Below the pieces are notes generated by a model. The model searched no databases. It saw only the letters and a program-made list of their open reading frames with translations, and was not told the origin of the DNA. A program made the translations under genes and the position numbers. From Clostridia bacterium (GTDB lineage: Bacteria; Bacillota; Clostridia; Christensenellales; Aristaeellaceae), in NCBI GenBank assembly GCA_017484085.1, contig JAFUTW010000024.1, forward strand, positions 1 to 64,000: 64,000 nucleotides of DNA. The letters run 5' to 3'. Of the stretch, positions 26,091 to 34,841 are shown one piece after another (the first letter of the stretch is position 1; each line of letters starts with the position of its first letter).

Positions 26091-26137
26091 CTCCGTCATA
26101 ACAATTATGAAAAATAGGTGATTATGCACAAAAACCG

Positions 26138-26785
26138 TCAGATCCGGCTGACTGTCAGGATCTCGTTTTTGACGGCGAGCACGTCCTTGCGCAGCATCTG
26201 CTCGGCAGTCTCATAGTCGCCGTCTTCGATGGCGTTTGCGATGGCAAGATGATAGCTGCCGTCCGACTCTCGGGAAGCAGCCCACGCGGAGCGGAAGTAC
26301 TGCCCGATGAAGAGCACGGAATGGCGAAGGGTGTTGCGCAGGATATCATAGGTATAGCGGTTGCCGGAGCAGCTGCACAGGGCGAGATGGAAGGCTTCGT
26401 TCTTCAGCCAGTGCGGAGTGACGGGCCCCTCGCCGGAGGCATCGGTTTCAATGCTGAGCTGCTGAAGCTGCACGACCTGCTCCGGCTTGAAACGGCCTTC
26501 GGCCCTGCGAAAGTTGGAGACCTCCAAATCCACGCGGAAATCCAGCAGATCCACGACCTCCTGGAGGGTCACGGATTTGACGAGGTAGCCCTTGCGCGGG
26601 AGGCTCTGAAGAGCCTGGTCCTTGCACAGCTCGATCAGCGCTTCGCGCACGGGCGCTTTACCCATGGCGTAATTCTCCATAAGGCTGCTTTCTGTAAGAA
26701 TGCTGCCGGGGGCATAGCGCCCCTCGATGATGTCCTCAAAGATCGCATCGTAGACAGTCTGCTTGAGCGTCACGGCACCGCGCAT
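26138..26785 (-). CDS. GntR-family regulator, FadR/FCD subfamily
   Basis: A 215-residue protein. Residues 5-70 are a winged helix (AIFEDIIEGRYAPGSILTES and GKAPVREALIEL), and the rest is an all-helical FCD ligand domain. The second ATG (26785) is preferred because GGAGG is 7 bases upstream of it and touches the first ATG. It precedes the scavenging operon on the same strand and probably controls it through the palindrome at 26036-26050. Confidence 0.85.
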   Translation of the reverse strand: MRGAVTLKQTVYDAIFEDIIEGRYAPGSILTESSLMENYAMGKAPVREALIELCKDQALQSLPRKGYLVKSVTLQEVVDLLDFRVDLEVSNFRRAEGRFKPEQVVQLQQLSIETDASGEGPVTPHWLKNEAFHLALCSCSGNRYTYDILRNTLRHSVLFIGQYFRSAWAASRESDGSYHLAIANAIEDGDYETAEQMLRKDVLAVKNEILTVSRI

Positions 26786-26900
26786 GCGCATCCCTCCGCT
26801 TCCTCTTGTTATAAAGCAATGCTAAAAGATTGTAGCAGAACAGGCGGCCGGTTTCAATGAAAATCAGTCGGAGGGAAGCAAGAAAAATGAAAAAAGCCTC

Positions 26901-26929
26901 TTGACGAATCGTGTTGTTAGGGATATCAT
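26901..26929 (+). promoter_or_regulatory. Promoter of the iron-uptake operon
   Basis: TTGACG, a 17-base spacer and TATCAT (26924-26929). The expected transcription start falls at the edge of the inverted repeat that follows. Confidence 0.65.
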
Positions 26930-26935
26930 ACCGAT

Positions 26936-26955
26936 GTTAGTTAAACTAAACTAAC
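26936..26955. promoter_or_regulatory. DtxR/IdeR-like iron box
   Basis: The 18-base core at 26937-26954 has TTAGTT and AACTAA ends, resembling the DtxR-family consensus TTAGGTTAGCCTAACCTAA; with the flanking bases the arms are GTTAGTT and AACTAAC. It covers the predicted +1 of an operon that encodes iron transport, so repression by an iron-loaded DtxR-type protein is the natural reading. No regulator gene is present in the window. Confidence 0.6.
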
Positions 26956-27005
26956 GTCAGAACGGCAATGGCCGGACTGACGTTTGTCGGAAAGGATGGC
27001 AACGA

Positions 27006-28754
27006 ATGACCGGAAGGATGAAATGCGGCATAGCCGTTTTCTTGGCGGCGCTGCTCGCGCTCTGTCTGCTGGGGCTCGCGTCTGCGGAAGAAAGCAGGCG
27101 TTGGGGCGATGCGGCGGACGCGATCGATAAATATGTGGACACCGCTTTTGAGGAGTACCTGAACGGGGAATACGGAAGGGCGTATAAAAATGTAAGCGAT
27201 GCCTATTTCCAGATCTACGAGATCACGGGCTTCGAGCGGCAGACACTCAGCTATATCGCCGGGCCGCGCAAGAACGCAGTTGAACTGCAGTTCTCCGCGT
27301 GCAAAGCGGCGGTGAAAAAGCCCAACGATGTGGAGGAGAACGTCCAGGCGGCGCGCAGCGCCATCAACAAGCTGAAGACGATGATCCGCGAGGACGCCAA
27401 CAAGCTTGCGGCCAAGGACGGCGAAGCACCCACGGTGATGAGCCACTGGGTGAAGGGCGAGCAGGTTGCGGAAGATCCGTACGGCGAATACGCAGACGAT
27501 CCGAACGCAGTTGTCCGCTACGCCTCCTGGAGTGAAGCCTACGAGGCAATCGACGAGCTGCTGGATACTGCGTACCAGGGATACCGCGGGCGCGATTTCG
27601 AGTCGGCTATCGACAACATCAATACAGCATATTACACGGTCTACGAAGAATCGGGCCTCAGCCACAAGATCTACACGGACATGGGCATCGAGAGCCGTGA
27701 GGCGGTGGATGCGACTTTTGCCAACCTGAAGGCCCTGGCCAAGGGGGAGAAGTTCCAGTCCAAGGCGTTCCAGCGGACGGCCAAGACGGTGAAAAACGCC
27801 GTGGAGAGCAGGACGACAGCGCTGGATGAGAAGGCTGCCGAGGAAAAGGCCGCCAAAGAGGCGGAGGCCGCGGAAGCCGCGGCTGCCGCAGCGGCGGAGG
27901 CGGAAGCAAACGCCGGCGATCCCCGGATGCTCACCTTCTTTGCGGCGTTCGGCATCATCGTGCGCGAGGGCCTGGAGGCGATCCTGGTCATCGCGGCCAT
28001 CATTGCATACCTGGTGAAGAGCGGCAACGGAAAGAGCCTGCGCAACGTGTACATCGGCGCTGTGCTGGGCATCGCAGCCAGCTTCCTCGCCGCTGCAGTG
28101 CTCTACTATCTCAAACAGGCGTTCGCCAGCGCAGGCATGGCGCAGGAGATCATCGAGGGCGTCACGGCGCTGATCGCGGTGTGCGTGCTGTTCTACGTCA
28201 GCAACTGGATGATCTCTAAGGCGGAAGCTGCGGCGTGGTCCAGCTACATCGACAGCAAGGTGCAGAGCTCTGTGGAGCGCCGCTCGGCCTTCACGCTGGC
28301 CTTCACTGCGTTCCTGTCGGTCTTCCGCGAGGGCGCGGAGGTCGTGCTCTTCTACCAGCCGATGCTCTCCGAGGGCAATGCGAGCATGGTTTGGGCCGGC
28401 TTCGGCGTGGGCTGCGTGGTGCTGGTGTTCGTCTACCTGGCCATCACGAAGCTTTCGATCAAGCTGCCGATCAAGGTGTTCTTCACCGCGACCAGCATCC
28501 TCATGGCGGTCATGTGCGTCGCCTTCTTGGGCTCCGGCATTAAGGAACTGGCTGAGGGCAACGTGTTCGATCTCTCGCTGCAGGTGCCCGGCATTCCCGA
28601 AAACGACGCGCTGCAGATCCTCGGCATATATCCGTATCTGGAGACGCTGGTGCCGCAGCTCATCCTCGCCGTCATCCTGCTGATCACCTTCATGATGGCA
28701 CACTACCGCGGCAAGATGGAAGCGCTGCGGAAGGAGAAGGCCGCGAAAGCTTAA
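27006..28754 (+). CDS. FTR1-family iron permease with extracytoplasmic N-terminal domain
   Basis: A 582-residue protein. Residues 1-26 are a signal peptide. Residues about 30-290 are a helical extracytoplasmic region with two related copies of a segment (DAIDKYVDTAFEEYLNGEYG and EAIDELLDTAYQGYRGRDFE), ending in an Ala/Glu-rich linker. Residues 305-575 are the seven-helix FTR1 permease with iron-binding REGLE (320-324) and REGAE (441-445). The layout is that of bacterial FTR1 proteins paired with P19. It imports iron, probably after redox handling by neighbouring proteins. Confidence 0.9.
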   Translation: MTGRMKCGIAVFLAALLALCLLGLASAEESRRWGDAADAIDKYVDTAFEEYLNGEYGRAYKNVSDAYFQIYEITGFERQTLSYIAGPRKNAVELQFSACKAAVKKPNDVEENVQAARSAINKLKTMIREDANKLAAKDGEAPTVMSHWVKGEQVAEDPYGEYADDPNAVVRYASWSEAYEAIDELLDTAYQGYRGRDFESAIDNINTAYYTVYEESGLSHKIYTDMGIESREAVDATFANLKALAKGEKFQSKAFQRTAKTVKNAVESRTTALDEKAAEEKAAKEAEAAEAAAAAAAEAEANAGDPRMLTFFAAFGIIVREGLEAILVIAAIIAYLVKSGNGKSLRNVYIGAVLGIAASFLAAAVLYYLKQAFASAGMAQEIIEGVTALIAVCVLFYVSNWMISKAEAAAWSSYIDSKVQSSVERRSAFTLAFTAFLSVFREGAEVVLFYQPMLSEGNASMVWAGFGVGCVVLVFVYLAITKLSIKLPIKVFFTATSILMAVMCVAFLGSGIKELAEGNVFDLSLQVPGIPENDALQILGIYPYLETLVPQLILAVILLITFMMAHYRGKMEALRKEKAAKA

Positions 28755-28834
28755 CCCGGTCACCCGGGCGGTGTGCCCCGCGCTTGCCGCCCTTGGCGAT
28801 ACATTTTCTTACATCTTTATAGGAGGAAGTATTT

Positions 28835-29422
28835 ATGAAGAAGATTCTTGCCCTGCTGCTGGCCGCCATGTTGGTTGCCGTTGCCGCTTTTGCCCTGGCT
28901 GAGGAAGCCGGCTTTGAAGAGACCCCCATCGCGCTGGACGGCAGCAAGTCCGCTGACGACGCCGATTACGTGGAAGAAGTCGACGTGGACGAGCTGCACA
29001 TCGCGGCCGTTTACTTCCAGCCCGTGCAGATGGAGCCGGCCGACCAGGCGGGCCTCACCGTTGAAGAGTCCAACATCCACCTCGAGGCGGACATCCACTG
29101 GAACGAGAACGAAGTCGGCTTCGAAGTCGGTGCCTGGGTCCCGTACCTGACCGTCGATTACAAGATCACCTCCGAGACCAACGGCAACGTCGCTGCCGAG
29201 GGCAGCTTCATGGTCATGAGCGCTGACGACGGCCCCCACTACGGCGCCAACATCGCTCTGCCGGAGTCTGACACCTACACCCTGACCTTCACCATCCACA
29301 ATCCTGCCGAGAACGGCTACCTCCTGCATGTGGACGAGGAGACGGGCGTCAAGGGCCATTTCTGGGATGCTCCGATCGTTGTTGAGTTCGTGCACTGGGA
29401 GTACACCGTCCAGGAGTGGTAA
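28835..29422 (+). CDS. P19/Tp34-family periplasmic-type iron-binding protein
   Basis: A 195-residue exported protein with a signal peptide (residues 1-21, ending AFALA). VQMEPADQAG, SNIHLEADIHW and DDGPHYGANI supply the Met and His ligands of the P19 metal site. P19 proteins bind iron and copper and feed FTR1 permeases. AGGAGGA precedes the ATG. There is no lipobox. Confidence 0.88.
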   Translation: MKKILALLLAAMLVAVAAFALAEEAGFEETPIALDGSKSADDADYVEEVDVDELHIAAVYFQPVQMEPADQAGLTVEESNIHLEADIHWNENEVGFEVGAWVPYLTVDYKITSETNGNVAAEGSFMVMSADDGPHYGANIALPESDTYTLTFTIHNPAENGYLLHVDEETGVKGHFWDAPIVVEFVHWEYTVQEW

Positions 29423-29481
29423 TCTGATCTGTTCGCCGGGCCGGCAGTGTTCTGCCGAAAAACCGGAAACCGAAAGGGCCG

Positions 29482-29503
29482 GCGCACAGCGGGAGCTGTG
29501 CGC
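29482..29503 (+). other. Stem-loop after the P19 gene
   Basis: GCGCACAGC, GGGA loop, GCTGTGCGC, a perfect 9-bp stem without a T run. It may stabilise the upstream FTR1-P19 mRNA. Confidence 0.55.
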
Positions 29504-29510
29504 TGCCCTA

Positions 29511-29560
29511 AACTGCCGGCACGGCGATTTGCGGGGAATCGCCTGCTGGCAGTTTGTTTA
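29511..29560 (+). terminator. Intra-operon terminator or attenuator
   Basis: AACTGCC-GGCACGGCGATT pairs with AATCGCC-TGCTGGCAGTT to form a stem of about 18 bp with one or two mismatches, followed by TGTTTA. The imperfect T tract suggests partial read-through, giving more FTR1/P19 than downstream products. Confidence 0.6.
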
Positions 29561-29590
29561 ATCTAACAGAAATTCAAAGGGGTAATCACC

Positions 29591-30910
29591 TTGCTGAGAT
29601 ATATCGTAACCGTGACGGAAGACCTGGTGATCGCTGCGGCCATCGTCACGATGATCGCGGCTCTTTGCAAGCTGGCCTTCGGCTACAAGGGTGTGCGCTT
29701 CGTCGGCGCCGGTCTCATCGTGGGCCTGCTCTCTTCGTCGGCGATGGCCGTGGCAAAGAATACGACCAGTAAGATCGCCACCAACCAGTGGAACTTCTAT
29801 ATCTTCCTTATAACCATCGTATTGACGCTGCTGTTTCTCGTCTTTTCCGTCCTCTTCGGAAGAAGGCATCGCCGGCTGACCGTGTACGGCAGCGATCTGG
29901 GGCAGGGGATCGGCGTGGGCGGCGTCATCGTCGGCGTGCTGAGCGCTGCGCTGACCGCGGTGCTGCTCTTCTATGAGGCACCTGACGTCCTGGCTTATCC
30001 GTTCAAGTTTGAAACGGCGGGCAACGGCGTGCTGAGCGCGGAGTGGGCGCTGCGCCTTGCCGGCTACCTGCTGGCGCTCATCCTGCTCGCCGTCTATGTG
30101 CGCTTTCTGTACCGGTGCGCGATGGGCCTGAACAGCACGATCGCCGTGCTGTGGGAAGTCAACGCCATGCTGCTGTGCAACGCGGTCCGCTGCTTCGGCC
30201 TGGCCGTGAGCAAATGGACCGCCCGCTCCCGCTGGCTGAAATGGCTGCCGGCGTACAGCGGGGCGAAATACCCGTGGGCCTTCCCTGTTGCAAGATTCAC
30301 GACGAACCATACACTGCTGTTTGTCTTGGCTGTCACGGCGCTGTCGCTGATCATCCCGGCCGTGCTGTTCTTGCGCAACCTGCATGTGCATGATCCCTAT
30401 GCCAACCCGGCGCAGCTGCGCAAGCTGAAGTCCATCTGCCGCAGGAACCGCCGTCAGGCGATCGGTACTGCGGTCTGCTTTGCGCTCATCCTCGTCAATC
30501 TGACGGCGGTGCAGGCGTACCTGAACCGGCCTGTCGAGCTGAGCCAGCCGGAGGAATACCAAATTGAAGGCGATAACGTGCTCATCGCCATTGACAACGT
30601 GAACGACGGTCATCTGCACCGATTTGAATATGTGACGGAAAACAAGGTCGGCGTGCGCTGGATCATCGTGAAGAAGCCGGGTGCCGGCGCGTACGGCGTC
30701 GGCCTGGACGCGTGCGACGTCTGCGGCAACGCCGGCTATTACGAGCGCGGCGAGCAGATCGTCTGCAAGCGCTGCGACGTCGTCATGAACATCAACACCA
30801 TCGGTTTCAAGGGCGGCTGCAACCCGATCCCGCTGGAGTACAGCGTATCGGGCGGCAGCATCATCATCCCGATGTCGGCTGTGCTGGCCGGCGAGCGGGA
30901 ATTCAAGTGA
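29591..30910 (+). CDS. DUF2318 membrane protein with iron-sulfur-type cysteine motif
   Basis: A 439-residue protein. The first 300 residues contain about seven membrane spans. The C-terminal domain has ACDVCGNAGYY and VCKRCD followed by GGCNP, the CxxC-CxxC-C pattern of DUF2318, plus exposed His/Asp residues. The start is TTG at 29591 with AAAGGGG upstream. Homologues occur next to FTR1 and P19 in Campylobacter and other bacteria. An electron-transfer role for reducing iron is plausible but not shown by sequence alone. Confidence 0.85.
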   Translation: MLRYIVTVTEDLVIAAAIVTMIAALCKLAFGYKGVRFVGAGLIVGLLSSSAMAVAKNTTSKIATNQWNFYIFLITIVLTLLFLVFSVLFGRRHRRLTVYGSDLGQGIGVGGVIVGVLSAALTAVLLFYEAPDVLAYPFKFETAGNGVLSAEWALRLAGYLLALILLAVYVRFLYRCAMGLNSTIAVLWEVNAMLLCNAVRCFGLAVSKWTARSRWLKWLPAYSGAKYPWAFPVARFTTNHTLLFVLAVTALSLIIPAVLFLRNLHVHDPYANPAQLRKLKSICRRNRRQAIGTAVCFALILVNLTAVQAYLNRPVELSQPEEYQIEGDNVLIAIDNVNDGHLHRFEYVTENKVGVRWIIVKKPGAGAYGVGLDACDVCGNAGYYERGEQIVCKRCDVVMNINTIGFKGGCNPIPLEYSVSGGSIIIPMSAVLAGEREFK

Positions 30911-30922
30911 GGAGGCGGAAAC

Positions 30923-32224
30923 ATGCTGTTTCGGATGATTCGCGGGGCGCTGTTCCGCCAGCGCGGCAAAATGCTGCTGATTGCCTTCACCATCGCGCTG
31001 GGCGCGTCGCTCGCCACGGCGATGCTGAACGTCATGCTGGACGTGGGCGACAAGGTCAACCAGGAGCTGAAGACATACGGCGCCAATATCACCGTAAAGC
31101 CCAAGGACTCTTCGCTGCTGTCCGACATCTACAACGTGGAGGACGACGGCGAGGCGATCCAGCAATCCTACCTGCGGGAGGATGAGCTTGGCAAGATCAA
31201 GACGATCTTCTGGGCATTCAACATCGTGGACTTTGCGCCCTTCCTGGAGACGCAGGCGGCACTGCCGGACGGCAGCAGCGCGAAGGTCACGGGCACCTGG
31301 TTCAACCATCATATGGATCTGCCGACAGGCGAGCAGCTGGACGCCGGCGTGGCCAGCATGCGGTCCTGGTGGGATATGACGGAAGGCGGCTGGCTGGACG
31401 AGCAGAAGGATGAGGACAGGAACGCCGTCCTCGTGGGAAAGACCCTGGCGGAGCAGCTCGGGCTCCATGCGGGGGATACGCTGACCCTGGCGGGCAGGGC
31501 GGAGACGAAGGAAGCGGTCGTCCGCGGCATCTTTGATGCGGGCGGAGACGAGGACGGACAGATCTACGCGCCGCTGGATTTCGTACAGTCACTGGCTGCG
31601 CTGGAGGGCAAGGTTGCCACCATCGAGGTCAGCGCCCTGACGACGCCGGACAACGACCTGGCCAGACGGGCCGCGCAGAATCCCAACGCGCTTTCGACCA
31701 AGGATTACGAGACGTGGTACTGCACGGCTTACGTCAGCGCGATCTGCTACCAGATCCAGGAAGTCATCACCAACTCCGTCGCCTCGGCGGTGCGCCAGGT
31801 GGCTGAGTCGGAGGGGACCATCCTGGACAAGACGCAGCTGCTGATGATCCTCATCACGGCTCTCAGCCTCATCGGCTCCGCGCTGGGCATCTCCAACCTG
31901 GTGACGGCCAGCGTGATGGAGCGCTCCCAGGAGATCGGCCTGCTCAAGGCGATCGGCGCGCATGACGGCCCCATCACCGGGCTCTTCATGTCCGAGATCC
32001 TGCTGACTGCGCTGGGCGGCGGCATCGCCGGTTACTTCCTCGGCTTCGGCTTCGCGCAGCTGATCGGGCACAGCGTCTTCGGCTCTGCGGTGGAAATGAA
32101 GCCGATGGTCATTCCCATCGTGGCGGTCCTGATCGCCCTGGTGACGATCGCGGGCAGCATGCCGGCGATCCGCATGGTGCTCCGCCTGGATCCGGCGGAA
32201 GTGCTGCATGGCTCCAAGGCGTAA
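30923..32224 (+). CDS. FtsX/MacB-like ABC permease, iron-uptake operon, first
   Basis: A 433-residue permease with one N-terminal span (about 18-38), a large extracytoplasmic domain (about 45-295) and three C-terminal spans, the MacB/FtsX topology. MERSQEIGLLKAIGAHDG is the conserved cytoplasmic loop before the second span. It begins 12 bases after the DUF2318 gene and pairs with the next permease and the ATPase at 33746. Confidence 0.87.
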   Translation: MLFRMIRGALFRQRGKMLLIAFTIALGASLATAMLNVMLDVGDKVNQELKTYGANITVKPKDSSLLSDIYNVEDDGEAIQQSYLREDELGKIKTIFWAFNIVDFAPFLETQAALPDGSSAKVTGTWFNHHMDLPTGEQLDAGVASMRSWWDMTEGGWLDEQKDEDRNAVLVGKTLAEQLGLHAGDTLTLAGRAETKEAVVRGIFDAGGDEDGQIYAPLDFVQSLAALEGKVATIEVSALTTPDNDLARRAAQNPNALSTKDYETWYCTAYVSAICYQIQEVITNSVASAVRQVAESEGTILDKTQLLMILITALSLIGSALGISNLVTASVMERSQEIGLLKAIGAHDGPITGLFMSEILLTALGGGIAGYFLGFGFAQLIGHSVFGSAVEMKPMVIPIVAVLIALVTIAGSMPAIRMVLRLDPAEVLHGSKA

Positions 32225-32238
32225 AAGAGGGGGAGAAC

Positions 32239-33699
32239 ATGAGCAGACGTAAGATGTTTTTGAGGATGATCACGGCGTCGCTGCTGAGGCGGCGCTCCCG
32301 CATGATCGTGGCGCTTCTGTCCATCGGCATCGGGGCGACCATCCTTTCCGGTCTTGTGACCATTTATTACGATGTGCCGCGCCAGATGGGCGCGCAGTTC
32401 CGCAGCTACGGCGCAAATATGCTGCTGGTCGGCGACGGGGAAACGCCGCTGACGACCGAAACGGCATCGGCCGCGCTTGATGCTATTCCGGCAGAGAATG
32501 TGATCGGCGCCACGCCGTACCGCTATGTTTCCGTGCAGATGGTGAAGCGCCAGCAAAGCTTTGTGGCTGCCGGCACGGATTTTGAACAGGTGACGCGCAC
32601 CAGTCCGTATTTCAGCGTGGATGGGCGCTACCCGGAAAACCACCGCGAGGTGCTGGTGGGCAAAGAGGTGGCCGATGCCATCGGCGTGAAGCTGAACAGC
32701 ATCATGGAGCTGACCTATAAGCCGGAAGAGACAACCGGCGGCGAGCGCTCGGAGATCCGGCCGGGAGACCGGATCGCGGGCAGCGCGGAAGGCTGGGGCG
32801 GCGGCCTCGTCTACGTTACCGCGGAGCTGGATGAGGAGATGAAGATCGCCTCCCTGACGGTGAACGCGGATACCCAGACGGAGGAAATCGGCGGACAGTG
32901 CGCAGAGGCCAATTACACGAACCGCTTTATCGGACGGGCATTCCCGCCGGAAGAGAAGGACGCGGACGTGGTGAGCGGAGCGACGCTGACCAGCCGGGCC
33001 GTCCTCTCGGCGCTGCAGACAGCTGTTCCCGTCAGCAAGACGGCTGCGGTGCAGACGGGCAACACCCTGAACCTGACCGTCGTCGGCATCCTGCAGACCG
33101 GCGGTGAAGAAGAAGGCTACGTCTTCCTCTCCCAGAGCGACATGGCTGCGCTGACCGGAGAAGAAGGGAAGATCGACGTTATGGAGCTCAGCGTTTCGGC
33201 CTCGGCGGAAGAGCTGGAAGGATACGCTGAGGCGATCACCGGAGAGGGAAGTGGTGTGCTGGCCAGACTGGTCAAGCGCGTGACGAAGTCCGAGACGGCG
33301 GTGCTGGCAAAGCTGCAGGCGCTGGTGTTCCTCGTGACGGTTGTCGTTCTCCTGCTGACCATGATCTGCGTTTCTACGACGATGATGGCGGTAGTTACGG
33401 AGCGCCGCAAGGAGATCGGCCTTCGCAAAGCGCTGGGCGCCTCCGACAACGGCATCCGGGCGGAATTCCTGGGTGAAGGCATGTTCCTCGGCGCGCTGGG
33501 CGGTCTGCTGGGCGCGGCGCTGGGCTTCGGCTTTGCGCAGGTGGTAAGCGTCAATGTGTTTGGCTCTTCCATCACGTTCCAGCCGCTGCTGCTTCCGGTG
33601 ACCGTTGTGGTTTCCATGGTCATCGCGGCGCTATCGTGCCTGCTGCCCATCAAGCGGGCCGTGCAGATCGACCCGGCGCTCGTCCTGAAGGGCGAGTAA
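32239..33699 (+). CDS. FtsX/MacB-like ABC permease with inserted FMN_bind domain
   Basis: A 486-residue permease with FtsX topology (span at about 22-42; three C-terminal spans after about 350; loop TERRKEIGLRKALGASDNG). Residues about 178-262 form an extra module in the extracytoplasmic domain: GSAEGWGGGLVYVTAEL, an ET-x-x-IG-like segment at TQTEEIGG, and DADVVSGATLTS. The last matches the covalent flavin site Dxx(S/T)GAT, with Thr249 as the expected FMN-linked residue and Asp243 conserved. This is an FMN_bind fold, normally flavinylated by ApbE after export. It would place a flavin on the outer face of the transporter. No apbE gene is in the window. Confidence 0.82.
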   Translation: MSRRKMFLRMITASLLRRRSRMIVALLSIGIGATILSGLVTIYYDVPRQMGAQFRSYGANMLLVGDGETPLTTETASAALDAIPAENVIGATPYRYVSVQMVKRQQSFVAAGTDFEQVTRTSPYFSVDGRYPENHREVLVGKEVADAIGVKLNSIMELTYKPEETTGGERSEIRPGDRIAGSAEGWGGGLVYVTAELDEEMKIASLTVNADTQTEEIGGQCAEANYTNRFIGRAFPPEEKDADVVSGATLTSRAVLSALQTAVPVSKTAAVQTGNTLNLTVVGILQTGGEEEGYVFLSQSDMAALTGEEGKIDVMELSVSASAEELEGYAEAITGEGSGVLARLVKRVTKSETAVLAKLQALVFLVTVVVLLLTMICVSTTMMAVVTERRKEIGLRKALGASDNGIRAEFLGEGMFLGALGGLLGAALGFGFAQVVSVNVFGSSITFQPLLLPVTVVVSMVIAALSCLLPIKRAVQIDPALVLKGE

Positions 33700-33745
33700 G
33701 CGCAGCTGCCTTTTAACTTAAAACCTGACTGAAAAGAGGATAGCT

Positions 33746-34420
33746 ATGAGCCTTCTTGAACTGAAAAACGTATCCAAAATCTACGGCGAGCTGAAGGCGC
33801 TGGACAACGTCAGCCTGCATGTGGACCAGGGGGAGTGGGTCGCCATCATGGGGCCTTCCGGTTCCGGCAAATCGACCATGATGAACATCATCGGCTGCAT
33901 GGATAAGCCGACCCTGGGCGAAGTGCTGCTCGACGGCGTGGACATCGCCAAGGAGAACAGCAAGCGGCTGACGGACATCCGCCGCGACAAAATCGGCCTC
34001 ATCTTCCAGCAGTTCCACATGGTGAACTACCTCACCGCGGTGGAGAACGTGATGGTCAGCCAGTACTATCACTCCATGCCGGATGAGAAGGAAGCGCTGG
34101 AGGCGCTGGGGCGCGTCGGCCTGCGGGAGCGCGCGCGCCATCTGCCCAGCCAGCTTTCCGGCGGCGAGCAGCAGCGCGTCTGCGTCGCCAGGGCGCTGAT
34201 CAACCATCCGGAGCTGATCCTCGCGGACGAACCTACGGGCAACCTGGACGAGGCCAATGAGAACATCGTGCTGGACCTCTTCCGGCAGCTGCACCGCGAG
34301 GGAACGACGCTGATTGTCGTCACGCATGACCCGGAGGTCGCAGAGGCGGCCCAGCGCACCATCGTGCTGGAGCACGGCAGGGTGGCGCGTGAGATCATCA
34401 ACGAGAATTTCGAAGCTTGA
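33746..34420 (+). CDS. ABC transporter ATPase, MacB/LolD type, first
   Basis: A 224-residue ATPase: Walker A GPSGSGKST, signature LSGGEQQR, Walker B LILADEPTG, H-loop VTHD. It is of the type that drives FtsX/MacB permeases and presumably partners the two permeases just upstream. Confidence 0.9.
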   Translation: MSLLELKNVSKIYGELKALDNVSLHVDQGEWVAIMGPSGSGKSTMMNIIGCMDKPTLGEVLLDGVDIAKENSKRLTDIRRDKIGLIFQQFHMVNYLTAVENVMVSQYYHSMPDEKEALEALGRVGLRERARHLPSQLSGGEQQRVCVARALINHPELILADEPTGNLDEANENIVLDLFRQLHREGTTLIVVTHDPEVAEAAQRTIVLEHGRVAREIINENFEA

Positions 34421-34436
34421 GCATAGGAGAAAAGCG

Positions 34437-34841
34437 ATGAAAAGAGAGAGGCTGCTTTCCGCCCTGCGGCTTGCGCTCAGCCTGCTGCTGGTCATCGGGA
34501 TAAAGACCTTCCTGCACGCCTGCGTCCATGAGGACGGCAGCTTCGGCACGTGCCACTGGGCCGGAGAGGCGGTCTTCGGCGTCGGCATCGTGCTGGCGGC
34601 GCTGTCGGCCCTGTCCCTGCTGCTCTCGGGCGACAGGGCAGGCCTGGGCGTTGCCGCCGCGACGATGCCGGCGGCCCTTCTGGGGTTCCTGCTTCCCGGC
34701 GGGCTCATCCCGCTGTGCATGATGGAGACGATGCACTGCAACGCAGTGATGAAGCCGGGCGTCCGCCTGATCTGCGCCGCGGTCTTCATCCTTTCCGGTA
34801 TTTCTTTCTTTACCGGCGTGCGAAGGGGTAAAAAAGCATGA
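34437..34841 (+). CDS. DUF4418 small membrane protein
   Basis: A 134-residue protein with about four hydrophobic segments and conserved Cys/His/Met residues facing outward (LHACVHEDGSFGTCHWAG and PLCMMETMHCN). It matches DUF4418, which is recurrently encoded between ABC modules of this kind. Met/His/Cys clusters suggest metal contact. The ATG at 34437 is used, with AGGAGAAA upstream. Its stop overlaps the next start (ATGA). Confidence 0.75.
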   Translation: MKRERLLSALRLALSLLLVIGIKTFLHACVHEDGSFGTCHWAGEAVFGVGIVLAALSALSLLLSGDRAGLGVAAATMPAALLGFLLPGGLIPLCMMETMHCNAVMKPGVRLICAAVFILSGISFFTGVRRGKKA

